Part shown: positions 9,837-20,152 of the stretch, one piece after another
How positions within the stretch are numbered: the stretch's first letter is position 1
How the letters are laid out: each line of letters begins with the position of its first letter
Origin: Pseudothermotoga thermarum DSM 5069
GTDB taxonomy: Bacteria > Thermotogota > Thermotogae > Thermotogales > DSM-5069
NCBI RefSeq assembly: GCF_000217815.1
Contig: NC_015707.1
Coordinates: 1,724,014 to 1,788,013, forward strand
DNA length: 64,000 nt
Direction of reading: 5' to 3'
Position numbers and translations under genes: made by a program
Notes under the pieces: generated by a model
Told to the model about the DNA's origin: nothing
Seen by the model: only the letters and a program-made list of their open reading frames with translations
Databases searched by the model: none

Positions 9837-10522
9837 TCGTTGGAACCCCGATAGGAAACATGATGGATATAACCATAAGAGCTATAAAGGCGCTTAAAAG
9901 CGCCGATGTGATTTTGGCTGAAGACACAAGAAGAACGATGAAACTTTTGAAATTTTTCCGAATAGAAGGTAAACCAGTTTATTCCTATGGTGCTCACAAT
10001 GAGACGAAAAGTATTCCGATGATTCTAAAAATGCTCAACGAGGGTAAGACAATTTGTCTTGTTACCGACTCAGGTATGCCATGTGTTTCGGATCCTGGTG
10101 CTTTGCTTGTGGATGCATGCTGGAGAAAAGGAATAGAGCTTGATGTTATGCCAGGGCCAAGCGCTTTAACAAGTGCCCTTGCGCTTTGCGGTTTTGATAC
10201 ATCCAAAGTTTATTTTGTTGGATTTCTACCGCGTGGAAAAAAGAGAAGAAAACTTTTAAGGGAGGTAAAAGGGAAAAAAGGGGTTTTGGTGTTTTTCGAG
10301 GCGCCCATAAGAATCGCGGCAACGTTAAAAGATATACTTGAGATCATTGGCGACAACGAAATTTTCATAGCAAGAGAAATGACAAAGGTTTTTCAGCAGC
10401 TTTACCGTGGAAAGGTTAGCGAAGCGCTGCAATTGTTCAAGGATACAAAAGGTGAACTTACGGTGGTTTTGAAACTTCAGGGGGGAAGGAAGGATGAGGG
10501 AAAATCTCGAGAAGATCATTAG
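9818..10522 (+). CDS. rsmI: 16S rRNA (cytidine-2'-O) methyltransferase I
   Basis: RsmI adds the 2'-O-methyl group to C1402 of 16S rRNA. The N-terminus LVIVGTPIGNMMDIT and the motifs EDTRRT, LVTDSGMPCVSDPG and FVGFLPRGKKRR are diagnostic for this tetrapyrrole-methylase-fold family. The start is TTG at 9818, inside the end of the preceding gene, with GAAAGGATGAG upstream. The 234-aa length is a little short because the usual C-terminal helical extension is reduced. Its stop overlaps the next gene start, so the three genes 9099-10922 are probably translated as one operon. Confidence 0.93.
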   Translation: MAGKLVIVGTPIGNMMDITIRAIKALKSADVILAEDTRRTMKLLKFFRIEGKPVYSYGAHNETKSIPMILKMLNEGKTICLVTDSGMPCVSDPGALLVDACWRKGIELDVMPGPSALTSALALCGFDTSKVYFVGFLPRGKKRRKLLREVKGKKGVLVFFEAPIRIAATLKDILEIIGDNEIFIAREMTKVFQQLYRGKVSEALQLFKDTKGELTVVLKLQGGRKDEGKSREDH

Positions 10523-10922
10523 AGAGATTTGTTTCATCATCAAGGTTGAAGGAAGGCTGGTTTTGAAAAATTATCCCATAACACCAGCGCAGTTTGATTT
10601 GCTTCAAAGGTTATACTTTCGCGGGCCTATGAAGATGACGGAGCTCAGTACACACCTTGGCATAGCTAAGAGTACTTTGAGTGGTATTGTGAAAAGGCTT
10701 GAGGGTATGAAATATTTAAGCAGGGAACGTGGTAAAGACAAAAGAGTTTTTCTAATTTCCATAACTGAGCATGGTAAGCAGATTATCGAAGCTGTGATCG
10801 AAAACAGGGTGCAATTCATAGGAAAAGTGATCGAAGAGTTTGGACAAAAGAAAGCCGAAGAGCTTTACGAAATTCTTCAGCAGTTCAAAGAGGCGATGGA
10901 AAAGTGCAGAAGCTCACGCTGA
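10494..10922 (+). CDS. MarR-family transcriptional regulator
   Basis: The 142-aa protein has a winged helix-turn-helix (about residues 28-95): a TPAQFDLLQ helix, the recognition helix region THLGIAKSTLSGIVKRLEG, and the wing RERGKDKRVFLISIT. Helices at both ends would form the dimer interface. ATG 10494 lies within the rsmI end with GGGGGGAAGGAAGG upstream. Its 3' end overlaps the PEGA gene. The target genes and ligand are unknown, though the tight packing suggests it may act on this envelope operon. Confidence 0.88.
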   Translation: MRENLEKIIREICFIIKVEGRLVLKNYPITPAQFDLLQRLYFRGPMKMTELSTHLGIAKSTLSGIVKRLEGMKYLSRERGKDKRVFLISITEHGKQIIEAVIENRVQFIGKVIEEFGQKKAEELYEILQQFKEAMEKCRSSR

Positions 10923-12301
10923 TTTTGCTTTTGGCAGCTTGCCTAGGCTTTGCTGTTTACATACAAACGAACGTTCCTTATGTGGAAATAAGGCAAAACA
11001 ATGTTTTGCTTGCCATAACTGATAGAAGTGGGCTAGCAAAGGTGGATCTTCAAGCACCAAGTAAGGTGGTTCTTTCAAAGCCTGGGTATTTTCCAAAAGA
11101 GCTTGAGATAACCGACCTTGAAGGAACCTATTATGTCCAAATGGTTCCAGCAGCGGTTATCTTCGTTCAATCCGATCAAGAAGATGCGAAAGTTTTCTTG
11201 AACGATGAACTCGTTGGGAAAACACCGATCCAAATAGATGTTTTACCTGGTGTGTATACTTTGAGAGTTGAAAAGGAAGGTTTTTGCGTTTACCAAGAAA
11301 AAGTAGCAGTTGAAGCTTTTGAAAAGGTGCAGATAAACGTGAAATTTTCCAAAATCCCAAAGGTTAGAATATTTTCCAACCCAACTGCGGAAGCCTATGT
11401 GAACGGAAGAAGGGTGGGTACAACTCCTGTTGAGATTGAACTTGAGCCTGGGAAACACAGCCTAGTTCTTAGAAGGGAAAATTACTTTGATTTGGTGCAA
11501 ACAATAGAGGTGAGCAATATTCAAAATCAAACCTTTGCGTTCAACCTTCAACCCTGTGCTTACGTGAAGATCACGACAACTCCAAGTCATGCTTTTGTTG
11601 TTTTTGAAGATCAAAGAAAACTTCAAGGTTCTGTTTTTGGTCCTCTTGATCTGAACGATAAGGTCTTCTACGTCGAAGCACTTGGTTATCAAAGACAGGC
11701 TGTTGAAATAGAACCGAAGCAGGGTTTGAATGAAATTCATGTCGTTTTGCAACCATCGGTGTACGACGTTGAATTTGTGGTAAGTCAAAATGCCATCGTG
11801 ACGGTAGATGGTATGATCGTTGGTGAGGGACCAAGAAAGCTGCGCCTTTCAGGTGAAATACACTTTGTTGAAATACAGCAGGCTGGTAGAAGATGGGCTG
11901 GGATTGTCAACCTTTCGCAGCAGACAGTTATAGAACCAGATTTCGAAGTAGCCACTTTGATATTGCTTGGAGATAAGTCAAGAAGATACGTTGTGCAAAA
12001 CGTCGAATACCGTCCTCCGGCTGTCGTTTATCTTAAACCAGGAAGGTACGTTGTTAAGGTGAACGATATTGAAAGAATTGTGGACCTTCAAGCAGGCACG
12101 GTGACTTACCTTAAACAGGAAGGATACGGTTATTTGAACGTTTTTCACACTCTTGTAGTTGAAGTGATGCTTGACTTGCAACTTGTTGGTCTAACTCCTG
12201 TGTTATTCTATCCAGTGAAACCTGGAAGGTACAGCTTAAAGGTCGCGGACAAAAGTGTTTCAGTTTTTGTCTCCGAAGGAGAGATCCTTGTAGTTAGATG
12301 A
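10904..12301 (+). CDS. Secreted multi-PEGA-domain protein
   Basis: The 465-aa product begins with a signal-like hydrophobic segment (about residues 4-18). A chain of beta-rich repeats of the PEGA type follows, near residues 75-145, 148-215, 218-285, 292-350 and 405-465. They are recognised by the pattern 'V.vdg..vG.TP..i.l.pG.h.l.v...gy'. PEGA domains are surface or periplasmic modules thought to bind other envelope components. The start is GTG at 10904, overlapping the MarR gene. The neighbours (Omp-alpha-like, LptA-like) suggest a role in the Thermotogae outer sheath. Confidence 0.8.
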   Translation: MQKLTLILLLAACLGFAVYIQTNVPYVEIRQNNVLLAITDRSGLAKVDLQAPSKVVLSKPGYFPKELEITDLEGTYYVQMVPAAVIFVQSDQEDAKVFLNDELVGKTPIQIDVLPGVYTLRVEKEGFCVYQEKVAVEAFEKVQINVKFSKIPKVRIFSNPTAEAYVNGRRVGTTPVEIELEPGKHSLVLRRENYFDLVQTIEVSNIQNQTFAFNLQPCAYVKITTTPSHAFVVFEDQRKLQGSVFGPLDLNDKVFYVEALGYQRQAVEIEPKQGLNEIHVVLQPSVYDVEFVVSQNAIVTVDGMIVGEGPRKLRLSGEIHFVEIQQAGRRWAGIVNLSQQTVIEPDFEVATLILLGDKSRRYVVQNVEYRPPAVVYLKPGRYVVKVNDIERIVDLQAGTVTYLKQEGYGYLNVFHTLVVEVMLDLQLVGLTPVLFYPVKPGRYSLKVADKSVSVFVSEGEILVVR

Positions 12302-12318
12302 AATGGAGGTGATTTTTC

Positions 12319-13476
12319 GTGAGAAAGTTGGTTTTGGCTTTGTTGACGGTGGTTTCTTTGATCTTGGTAGCGCAAGAAGTGAGGATCAGAGACATTTCTC
12401 CAATACTTGACATTTACGAGCCGGTTTCTTTTGTTGTTCAAAGGGGAATAATGGAGCTTGATGAGAACGGTAATTTCAGGGGAGGGCTTTTGACAACCAG
12501 ATTTGACATTGCTCAGTATTTGTACAGGTTGATAAAGGTTTTCAAGCTTGAGGAAGTTGTACCAGAATTAGAAGGTTTGAAAAAAAGTGTTGAGGAACAA
12601 AAAATCAAATATATCGGAGTAGAATCCGCTTACAAGGTTGTAGAAGAAAAAATTGCACAACTTGAGTCGGCTTTGAATGGTTTGAATGTAAAAATGGACG
12701 AAATGTCGAAACAGCTTGCTCTGCAAGTTGTCGCCGAAGTTGAAAAGGCGTTGAGCGCTCAAAAAATTGGAGAACTTTTTACAAGAGTTGACTTGTTGCA
12801 AAAACAAGTCGAAAATCTTGGAGAGCAGACAGAAGCTGTCGCAAAGCAGTACGAAACTGTTCAATCCATCGTTCAAGGTACCGTTTCTAAATTGTCTCAA
12901 CTTGAAGCAAAGCAAGAATCAACGACGAAAGACCTTTCTTCGTTGAAATCAGAAGTTACAATTTTGAAAGGAAAGATGGACGAACAGCTTGTTATGCTTG
13001 AGAATCTCAAAAAGGAAGTTGATACGAAAATTTCTCTTGCAGAGAAGCTCATGGACGAAAAACTTTCAAGTGCTTTGAACAGGTACGATATGAATTTGAA
13101 AAACTTGGCGAGCGATGTTTCACTTCAAAGAAAAGAACTTGCCGATTTGACGCAGAATCTGCTTGGATTGAAAGGGCAGATTGAGATGCTTCAAAAAACG
13201 ATCGATCTTTTGGAAATAAATGCCACCAAAAAGCAGGTGGAAGATCTTCAAAAGTTGGTTGAAGAGACAAGAAAAAGAATTGAGCAAACAACAGTCAATC
13301 TGAGAAGTTTTGAAGAACGATTGGCGGCTTTGGATATAAGCGCTTTAGAAAAAAGGATCAGCGAACTTGAAGCCAGGCAGAAAAACACGGAAAGCAGCAT
13401 TTTAACGGCTTATTTACTCGGTGGGCTTGGAGCGGTTGCAGGTGTTCTTGCGCTGATAATAGCCTTTGGAAAATAG
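12319..13476 (+). CDS. Omp-alpha-like SLH/coiled-coil rod protein of the toga
   Basis: The 385-aa protein has a signal peptide (about 1-19). One S-layer-homology-like domain follows (about 22-72, with DISPILDIYEPVSFVVQRGIM and TTRFDIAQYLYRLI). A very long alpha-helical coiled coil rich in E, K, L and Q (about 80-355) comes next, and a C-terminal hydrophobic anchor of about 20 residues (LLGGLGAVAGVLALIIAF) ends the protein. This is the layout of Thermotoga Omp-alpha, which spans the periplasm: the SLH domain binds the cell wall and the tail anchors in the outer sheath. Length is close to the known protein. It sits 17 bases after the PEGA gene with GGAGGTG upstream. Confidence 0.87.
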   Translation: MRKLVLALLTVVSLILVAQEVRIRDISPILDIYEPVSFVVQRGIMELDENGNFRGGLLTTRFDIAQYLYRLIKVFKLEEVVPELEGLKKSVEEQKIKYIGVESAYKVVEEKIAQLESALNGLNVKMDEMSKQLALQVVAEVEKALSAQKIGELFTRVDLLQKQVENLGEQTEAVAKQYETVQSIVQGTVSKLSQLEAKQESTTKDLSSLKSEVTILKGKMDEQLVMLENLKKEVDTKISLAEKLMDEKLSSALNRYDMNLKNLASDVSLQRKELADLTQNLLGLKGQIEMLQKTIDLLEINATKKQVEDLQKLVEETRKRIEQTTVNLRSFEERLAALDISALEKRISELEARQKNTESSILTAYLLGGLGAVAGVLALIIAFGK

Positions 13477-13486
13477 GTGATCGAGG

Positions 13487-15393
<1,907 letters not shown>

Positions 15394-16071
15394 GTGCCTC
15401 ACCTTTTCTATGGTGAGCTAGCTGGCGAATACGTTTTGTTGGACGAAAGAGAAACCCATCACCTAAAAGTTGTTCGCCACAAAGTAGGGGATGTTGTGAA
15501 AATCACTGATGGTAAGGGAAATCTTTACATTTGCAAATTGGTTGAAATTGGTAAAAATAGATCCACGGCTTTAATTGAGCAGTCTAATTTAATAGAAAGA
15601 CCGCAGGAAAATCCTATAACTTTGTATGTTGCTTGCGAAAATTGGGATAGGTTGAGGTGGTTAGTAGAAAAATCCGTCGAAATAGGTGTGGATGAAATTG
15701 TTGTTTACAAATCCAAAAGGTCTAGATCCTTTGTCGAAAAGAAAGAAAAGATTGAACTGGTGGTAAGAGAAGCGGCAAAGCAATGCGAAAGGTTTCTCTT
15801 TCCAAGACTTTCAGTTTATGGTCATATCGATTTTGAAAAGTTAAAAGGGAAGGTTGTAATACTTCACAAAGAAGGAGAGCAAGCAAGCTTAGAGGATTTT
15901 CTGGCTCCGGTAACAATTGTTGTTGGACCAGAAGGAGATTTTGAAAAACAGGAACTTGAAAAGCTTTCGCAAAAAGGTAAACTTTTAAGCCTTGGCAAAA
16001 AGATTCTGAGATTTGAAACGGCTGCGATTTTGTCACTTTGTTTGGCTGGATTTACTAATGGGCGTATTTGA
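15394..16071 (+). CDS. rsmE: 16S rRNA (uracil-N3) methyltransferase
   Basis: RsmE methylates U1498 of 16S rRNA. The 225-aa protein shows the N-terminal PUA-like part (HHLKVVRHKVGDVV) and the C-terminal SPOUT knot motifs VGPEGDF and the LGKKILRFETAAI ending, which bind SAM. It starts at GTG 15394, the base immediately after the serS stop, and uses GAGGTG inside the serS end as ribosome site. Translation is therefore probably coupled to serS. Confidence 0.93.
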   Translation: MPHLFYGELAGEYVLLDERETHHLKVVRHKVGDVVKITDGKGNLYICKLVEIGKNRSTALIEQSNLIERPQENPITLYVACENWDRLRWLVEKSVEIGVDEIVVYKSKRSRSFVEKKEKIELVVREAAKQCERFLFPRLSVYGHIDFEKLKGKVVILHKEGEQASLEDFLAPVTIVVGPEGDFEKQELEKLSQKGKLLSLGKKILRFETAAILSLCLAGFTNGRI

Positions 16072-16086
16072 AGGGGGGATCGCTTG

Positions 16087-16470
16087 ATGAAAAAAGGAAA
16101 GAAAGTGCTTTCTTACGTGAAGTATGAGAAAGAGCTTGAGAGTGCTTATCGTGAAAGACTTTCTCTGGTCAAAAGACCAGAAGAAGTTGGAAAAGTTTTT
16201 GTGGAATTTGCGCTGAATTTACTTAGCAAAATCGATCCAAGGATTGACAAATCATTTTCAGATCAAATCTTTTTTGAGCTGAATGTGGGTAGCAATTACC
16301 GTCTATCGACTTTTTTACAAAGTCTTTTGGCAGATCACCTTAGTTCAAGTGATCTTTCAGCGATATTGGAAAGAATGGCTTCAACAGCGGCTCACAGATA
16401 CAAAGCTTTAACTTCCAACGCTGAAAGAACCGATTACTTCAGGCTGCAAGAAAGACCAGAACAAAGGTGA
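16087..16470 (+). CDS. Conserved-looking hypothetical protein
   Basis: The 127-aa product is helical and charged, with no signal peptide or membrane span. No family is recognised. I take ATG 16087 rather than TTG 16084 because GGGGGGATC (16073-16081) is well spaced. It follows rsmE by 15 bases and is the last gene before a terminator, so it belongs to the serS-rsmE transcript. Codon use is like that of its neighbours. Confidence 0.65.
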   Translation: MKKGKKVLSYVKYEKELESAYRERLSLVKRPEEVGKVFVEFALNLLSKIDPRIDKSFSDQIFFELNVGSNYRLSTFLQSLLADHLSSSDLSAILERMASTAAHRYKALTSNAERTDYFRLQERPEQR

Positions 16471-16491
16471 AAGTAATTGATTTTTAAAACG

Positions 16492-16521
16492 GCGCAGGGC
16501 TAAAGCCCTGCGCTTTATTTT
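16492..16521. terminator. Bidirectional hairpin terminator
   Basis: A nine-base stem (GCGCAGGGC / GCCCTGCGC) with a TAAA loop is followed by TTTATTTTT on the plus strand. A run of A before the stem gives a weaker T-tract on the minus strand. It separates the serS-rsmE operon from the convergent MFS gene and overlaps its last codons. Confidence 0.9.
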
Positions 16522-17642
16522 TCACAGTATATCCCTGTAACCAACGCGCCGAAGATCATCGCACATCCCATGACTACAAACATCAACTTGAACGAGATGC
16601 TTGACAACAATCCTGCCGCCAAAGGTCCAAACAAGCTGCCAAACATTCTAACAGAGGTGAGCAAACCCAAAAATTCTGCCTTCCTGTTTTGAGGAACGTT
16701 TTCCGAAACAAAGTTCACCGCACCGTTTATGAAGGCACCAAAGCCCATTCCAGAAACAACATAACCGAGCAAAACAGTGGTGTAATCTTCAACCTTTGCT
16801 ATGGCAAACAAAAAAGCACCAATGCCAGACAAAAACATGCCAGTTGTTGCAACAACTTTTGATGAGATTCTTGATACCAACCATCCAAACAGCAGGTGAG
16901 ATGGTATCTGCATGAAAGGGTTGCTTGAAGCTAAAAGCAGCGTTTGACTTTTCGTAAGCCCAATCACTTCGTTCAAATAAACACCTATCGCGGCAAAGGT
17001 TCCACCTATTCCAAATTGTCTTAAAAACGAACCAAGGTACATTGCCCAAAGATTTTTCCTTTTCAAAACGGTTTTTGAAGTGATGGCAGAGAAAATTCGC
17101 TGAAGGTTTGTTCTGGTTATCTCGTACTGCGGATGAGGTATGCTTGGAGTTAACATAACAAAAAGAAGAGAAATCAAAGATACCACGTACAAAACGATCA
17201 TGACGTTGAGAACGCTTGTGAAATTTAAGATTGGGGATACAAAAAGTCTACCCAGTGCAAGACCTAGTGAGCCTGAAACGTTCAACAAAAGTATCGCAAC
17301 ATTTGGTTTGAACATGGAACTTTCTATGAGTATTGCGGTGACTATTGGATCGTAGGCTGAAGACAAAAATGTGAAAACGGCTGCCACCAAGAAAAATTCC
17401 CACGATTTTTTCACCAAAGAGTAGAACAAAAATACAACAGAACCTGCGATCAAGGGAAACATCAAAGTTTTCTTTCTCTCTTTCATCTCATCGCTCAAAG
17501 CTCCCCAAAACGGCGAAGCTAGACTCCCTATTCCACTTGTTATCGTCGATAGAAAACTGATGGAAAACACGTCTATTCCCAGTTCTCTCATTCTAAACTG
17601 GAGCAACATGTCGTAGTTTCCTATCGTGAAATTCCTTATCAA
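16515..17642 (-). CDS. MFS transporter
   Basis: The 375-aa protein has about 11-12 hydrophobic spans. An MFS loop 2-3 motif is visible as PFWGALSDEMKERKKTLMF, and its weaker copy lies after span 8 (FGWLVSRISSKVV). The substrate is not readable from the sequence. The start used is TTG at 17642, which has no good ribosome site. It lies 22 bases after the guaA stop, so translation may depend on readthrough or coupling. A short N-terminal helix could be missing, which leaves the start uncertain. Confidence 0.8.
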   Translation of the reverse strand: MIRNFTIGNYDMLLQFRMRELGIDVFSISFLSTITSGIGSLASPFWGALSDEMKERKKTLMFPLIAGSVVFLFYSLVKKSWEFFLVAAVFTFLSSAYDPIVTAILIESSMFKPNVAILLLNVSGSLGLALGRLFVSPILNFTSVLNVMIVLYVVSLISLLFVMLTPSIPHPQYEITRTNLQRIFSAITSKTVLKRKNLWAMYLGSFLRQFGIGGTFAAIGVYLNEVIGLTKSQTLLLASSNPFMQIPSHLLFGWLVSRISSKVVATTGMFLSGIGAFLFAIAKVEDYTTVLLGYVVSGMGFGAFINGAVNFVSENVPQNRKAEFLGLLTSVRMFGSLFGPLAAGLLSSISFKLMFVVMGCAMIFGALVTGIYCEK

Positions 17643-17664
17643 AGTTGAAACAAAAAGTTTTAAA

Positions 17665-19179
17665 CTATTCCCATTCGATAGTCGCTGGTGGCTTTGAGCT
17701 GATGTCGTACACTACCCTCCCTATTCCTTTGACGCTGTTTAAAATCCTTCTTGCGGCAAGATCTAGTACCTCATGGGGAATTTTCGACCAATCGGCGGTC
17801 ATGCCTTCCGTGCTATCGACGGCTCTGAGGGCAAGAACATAGTCGTAGGCTCTTTTGTCACCCCTGACTCCAACAGATCTAACCGGCAGAAGCACACAGA
17901 AAGCCTGCCAGACTTTTTCGTACCAGCCAGTTTCCTTTAAAGTTTCTATGAAAATTCTGTCTGCTTCCTTTAAGATTTCAAGCTTTTCTTCAGTGACCTC
18001 TCCTAAGATTCTCACCGCAAGACCTGGTCCAGGGAACGGATGGCGGTAAAGTATTTGTCTTGGTATCCCAAGGATTTCTCCAACCAACCTTACCTCATCT
18101 TTGAAAAGATTTCTCAGAGGTTCAACGATCTGTAGATTCATTCTCTCAGGAAGTCCACCAACGTTGTGATGACTTTTGATGGCAGCCGTTTTCTTACCAG
18201 ATTTTGCGCTCTCTATCACATCCGAGTAGATCGTTCCCTGAACTAAGTGTGTCGCACCATGCTGTTGAGCTTGCTTTTCGAAAACTCTTATGAATTCTTC
18301 CCCTATTATTTTTCTTTTCCTTTCAGGATCGCTTACTCCACGAAGCTTTTCCAAAAATCTTTTTCTTGCGTTTATTTTCACCAAATTCAGCCCAAGCATT
18401 TCTTTGAAAACCTTTGGAACCTCGTTTTCTTCACCCTTTCTCAAAAACCCATGATCGACGAAAACGTTGAGCAAATTTTCCCCTATCGCTTTGTGGGTTA
18501 AAACGCAAGCTACAGAAGAATCCACCCCTCCAGAAAGCGCTGCTATGACTTTTTTTCCAGCCAGAGTTTCCCTGAGCTCTTCGATCTTTTTGCTGACAAA
18601 ATCCTCCAAGTTCCAATTTGGTTTAAGATTGCAAATCTTTGAAAGAAAGTTGTGAAGAATTTCTCTTCCTCGCAAGGTGTGTCGTACCTCTGGATGAAAC
18701 TGCAAAAGCCAATACCTTTTTCCGTCGGTCGCGGCTGCGATTATTTCATCCGTCGATTTTGCCAGAACTTTGAAACCTTTTGGTAGAACTTTGACGTGGT
18801 CTCCATGGCTCATCCAAACGGTGGTTTCTTTTTCCACCCCAAAAAAGATCGGGTCATCTTCGATGAGTCTTATCGTTGTCCTACCGTATTCAGCTTTTTC
18901 TCCAGGCTCAACCTTTCCACCAAGTGAATGTGCTACAAGTTGCATTCCATAGCATATTCCAAGAACTTTTCCTTCGTATTTTTCAAACCAATCCGGAAGT
19001 TTTGGTGCATCTTCTTCGTAAACGCTGGCAGGGCCACCAGAAAGTATCACGGCTTGTACATCTTCAAGATCGACTTGTTCATCGTATTGCACAACTTGGC
19101 TATAATAACCAAGTTCTCTGACGACTCGTGCTATCAACTGGGTGTATTGAGAACCATAGTCAACCACAAGTACTTTCAT
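17665..19179 (-). CDS. guaA: GMP synthase (glutamine-hydrolysing)
   Basis: GuaA converts XMP to GMP with glutamine and ATP. The N-terminal class I amidotransferase domain has the nucleophile motif GICYGMQ and the catalytic FHPEV. The ATP pyrophosphatase domain has the PP-loop ALSGGVDSSVA. The dimerisation domain ends with the GMP-synthase signature SKPPATIEWE. I place the start at ATG 19179 (MKVLVVDYGSQ) with GGTGGAGAAAA upstream; a TTG at 19200 in frame has no such support. Length is 504 aa. The start overlaps the end of the DMT transporter gene by 4 bases. Confidence 0.96.
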   Translation of the reverse strand: MKVLVVDYGSQYTQLIARVVRELGYYSQVVQYDEQVDLEDVQAVILSGGPASVYEEDAPKLPDWFEKYEGKVLGICYGMQLVAHSLGGKVEPGEKAEYGRTTIRLIEDDPIFFGVEKETTVWMSHGDHVKVLPKGFKVLAKSTDEIIAAATDGKRYWLLQFHPEVRHTLRGREILHNFLSKICNLKPNWNLEDFVSKKIEELRETLAGKKVIAALSGGVDSSVACVLTHKAIGENLLNVFVDHGFLRKGEENEVPKVFKEMLGLNLVKINARKRFLEKLRGVSDPERKRKIIGEEFIRVFEKQAQQHGATHLVQGTIYSDVIESAKSGKKTAAIKSHHNVGGLPERMNLQIVEPLRNLFKDEVRLVGEILGIPRQILYRHPFPGPGLAVRILGEVTEEKLEILKEADRIFIETLKETGWYEKVWQAFCVLLPVRSVGVRGDKRAYDYVLALRAVDSTEGMTADWSKIPHEVLDLAARRILNSVKGIGRVVYDISSKPPATIEWE

Positions 19180-20051
19180 TTTTCTCCACCTTCTTTGCAA
19201 TTCGCTTGCACAATTATTTTGCTTTCAGACAGGTTGAACAACCATAAGCCGAGTATGACGAAACAACCACCTAAGATGGTGTACAAATTCGGGGGATTTT
19301 TCAAAAGAATCGTTTCAGCAACACTTGTTACAACAGGAATGAAGTATATCGTGTTGGTCGTATACCGCGTTCCAACTCTTTTCAAACCTATGTTCCAAAA
19401 AACGTACGCAATCCCTGAACAAACTATTCCAAGGTACAAAAGTCCGGCTACAACGGGTAAAGAGAAAGATAAAGAGGATTTATTCTCAAAAGCCACAAAA
19501 GGTATCAAGGTTAAAAAGCCCCAAATGGTTATGGCAAAAACACCTTCGATCGAATCTGCTTGTGGCATTTTTTCAACGTGGTAGGTGTAGAAAACCCAGG
19601 CAACGGCTGCACCAAGAAGCAGGATATCGCCGATAGGATTAACCTTTAAAACAAATCGACCGTTGAGTATGACTATCGCAACTCCAAAGAAAGCCATGAG
19701 CGAGGAAAGATACTGAATTAAGGTGGTTCTTTTTTTCTGAACAACGTGGGTGAAAAGCGTGTAGAGTATCGGTGCACTTGAAACGATCAAAGATGCGTTG
19801 GTTGGATAAGAGTAAACCAAACCGCTGTTTTCAAAGAAAAAATACATCGTAATTCCCCAAAAGCCGGCGAAAAAAGTGTGCCAGTTGAAAAGCTTTGGGA
19901 TCTTCCTGTTCACCAAAAAAAGCGCAAAACTGGCGATAAGAAACCTAATCAGCGCAGCCGTAAGCGGTGGTATTGACATCACAACGATTCTGGTTGCAAC
20001 GAAGGACAATCCCCAGAAAAGAACCACTAGCCAAATCAAGACTTTGTACAA
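19176..20051 (-). CDS. EamA/DMT-family transporter
   Basis: The 291-aa protein has ten hydrophobic helices in two EamA repeats (about 1-135 and 145-285), the layout of drug/metabolite exporters. LFWGLSFVATRIV in the first helix and GVAIVILNG at the end of the first repeat are typical. The TTG start at 20051 is supported by GGAGGTG six bases upstream. It is the first gene of the DMT-guaA-MFS unit. The substrate cannot be inferred; the link with guaA might point to a purine or amino acid. Confidence 0.87.
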   Translation of the reverse strand: MYKVLIWLVVLFWGLSFVATRIVVMSIPPLTAALIRFLIASFALFLVNRKIPKLFNWHTFFAGFWGITMYFFFENSGLVYSYPTNASLIVSSAPILYTLFTHVVQKKRTTLIQYLSSLMAFFGVAIVILNGRFVLKVNPIGDILLLGAAVAWVFYTYHVEKMPQADSIEGVFAITIWGFLTLIPFVAFENKSSLSFSLPVVAGLLYLGIVCSGIAYVFWNIGLKRVGTRYTTNTIYFIPVVTSVAETILLKNPPNLYTILGGCFVILGLWLFNLSESKIIVQANCKEGGEK

Positions 20052-20152
20052 AACTCACACCTCCACAGATTAATTTTCACATAAAACCTTTGCTTTGCCA
20101 ACAGAGTCGTATAATTGACTGAAGTTCAATCAAAATCCAAGGGAGAAGAAAT

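Noticed and set aside
18928-19584. Plus-strand open frame (218 codons) over the guaA/DMT junction
   Set aside because: It runs antisense across two real genes that are fixed by clear motifs.
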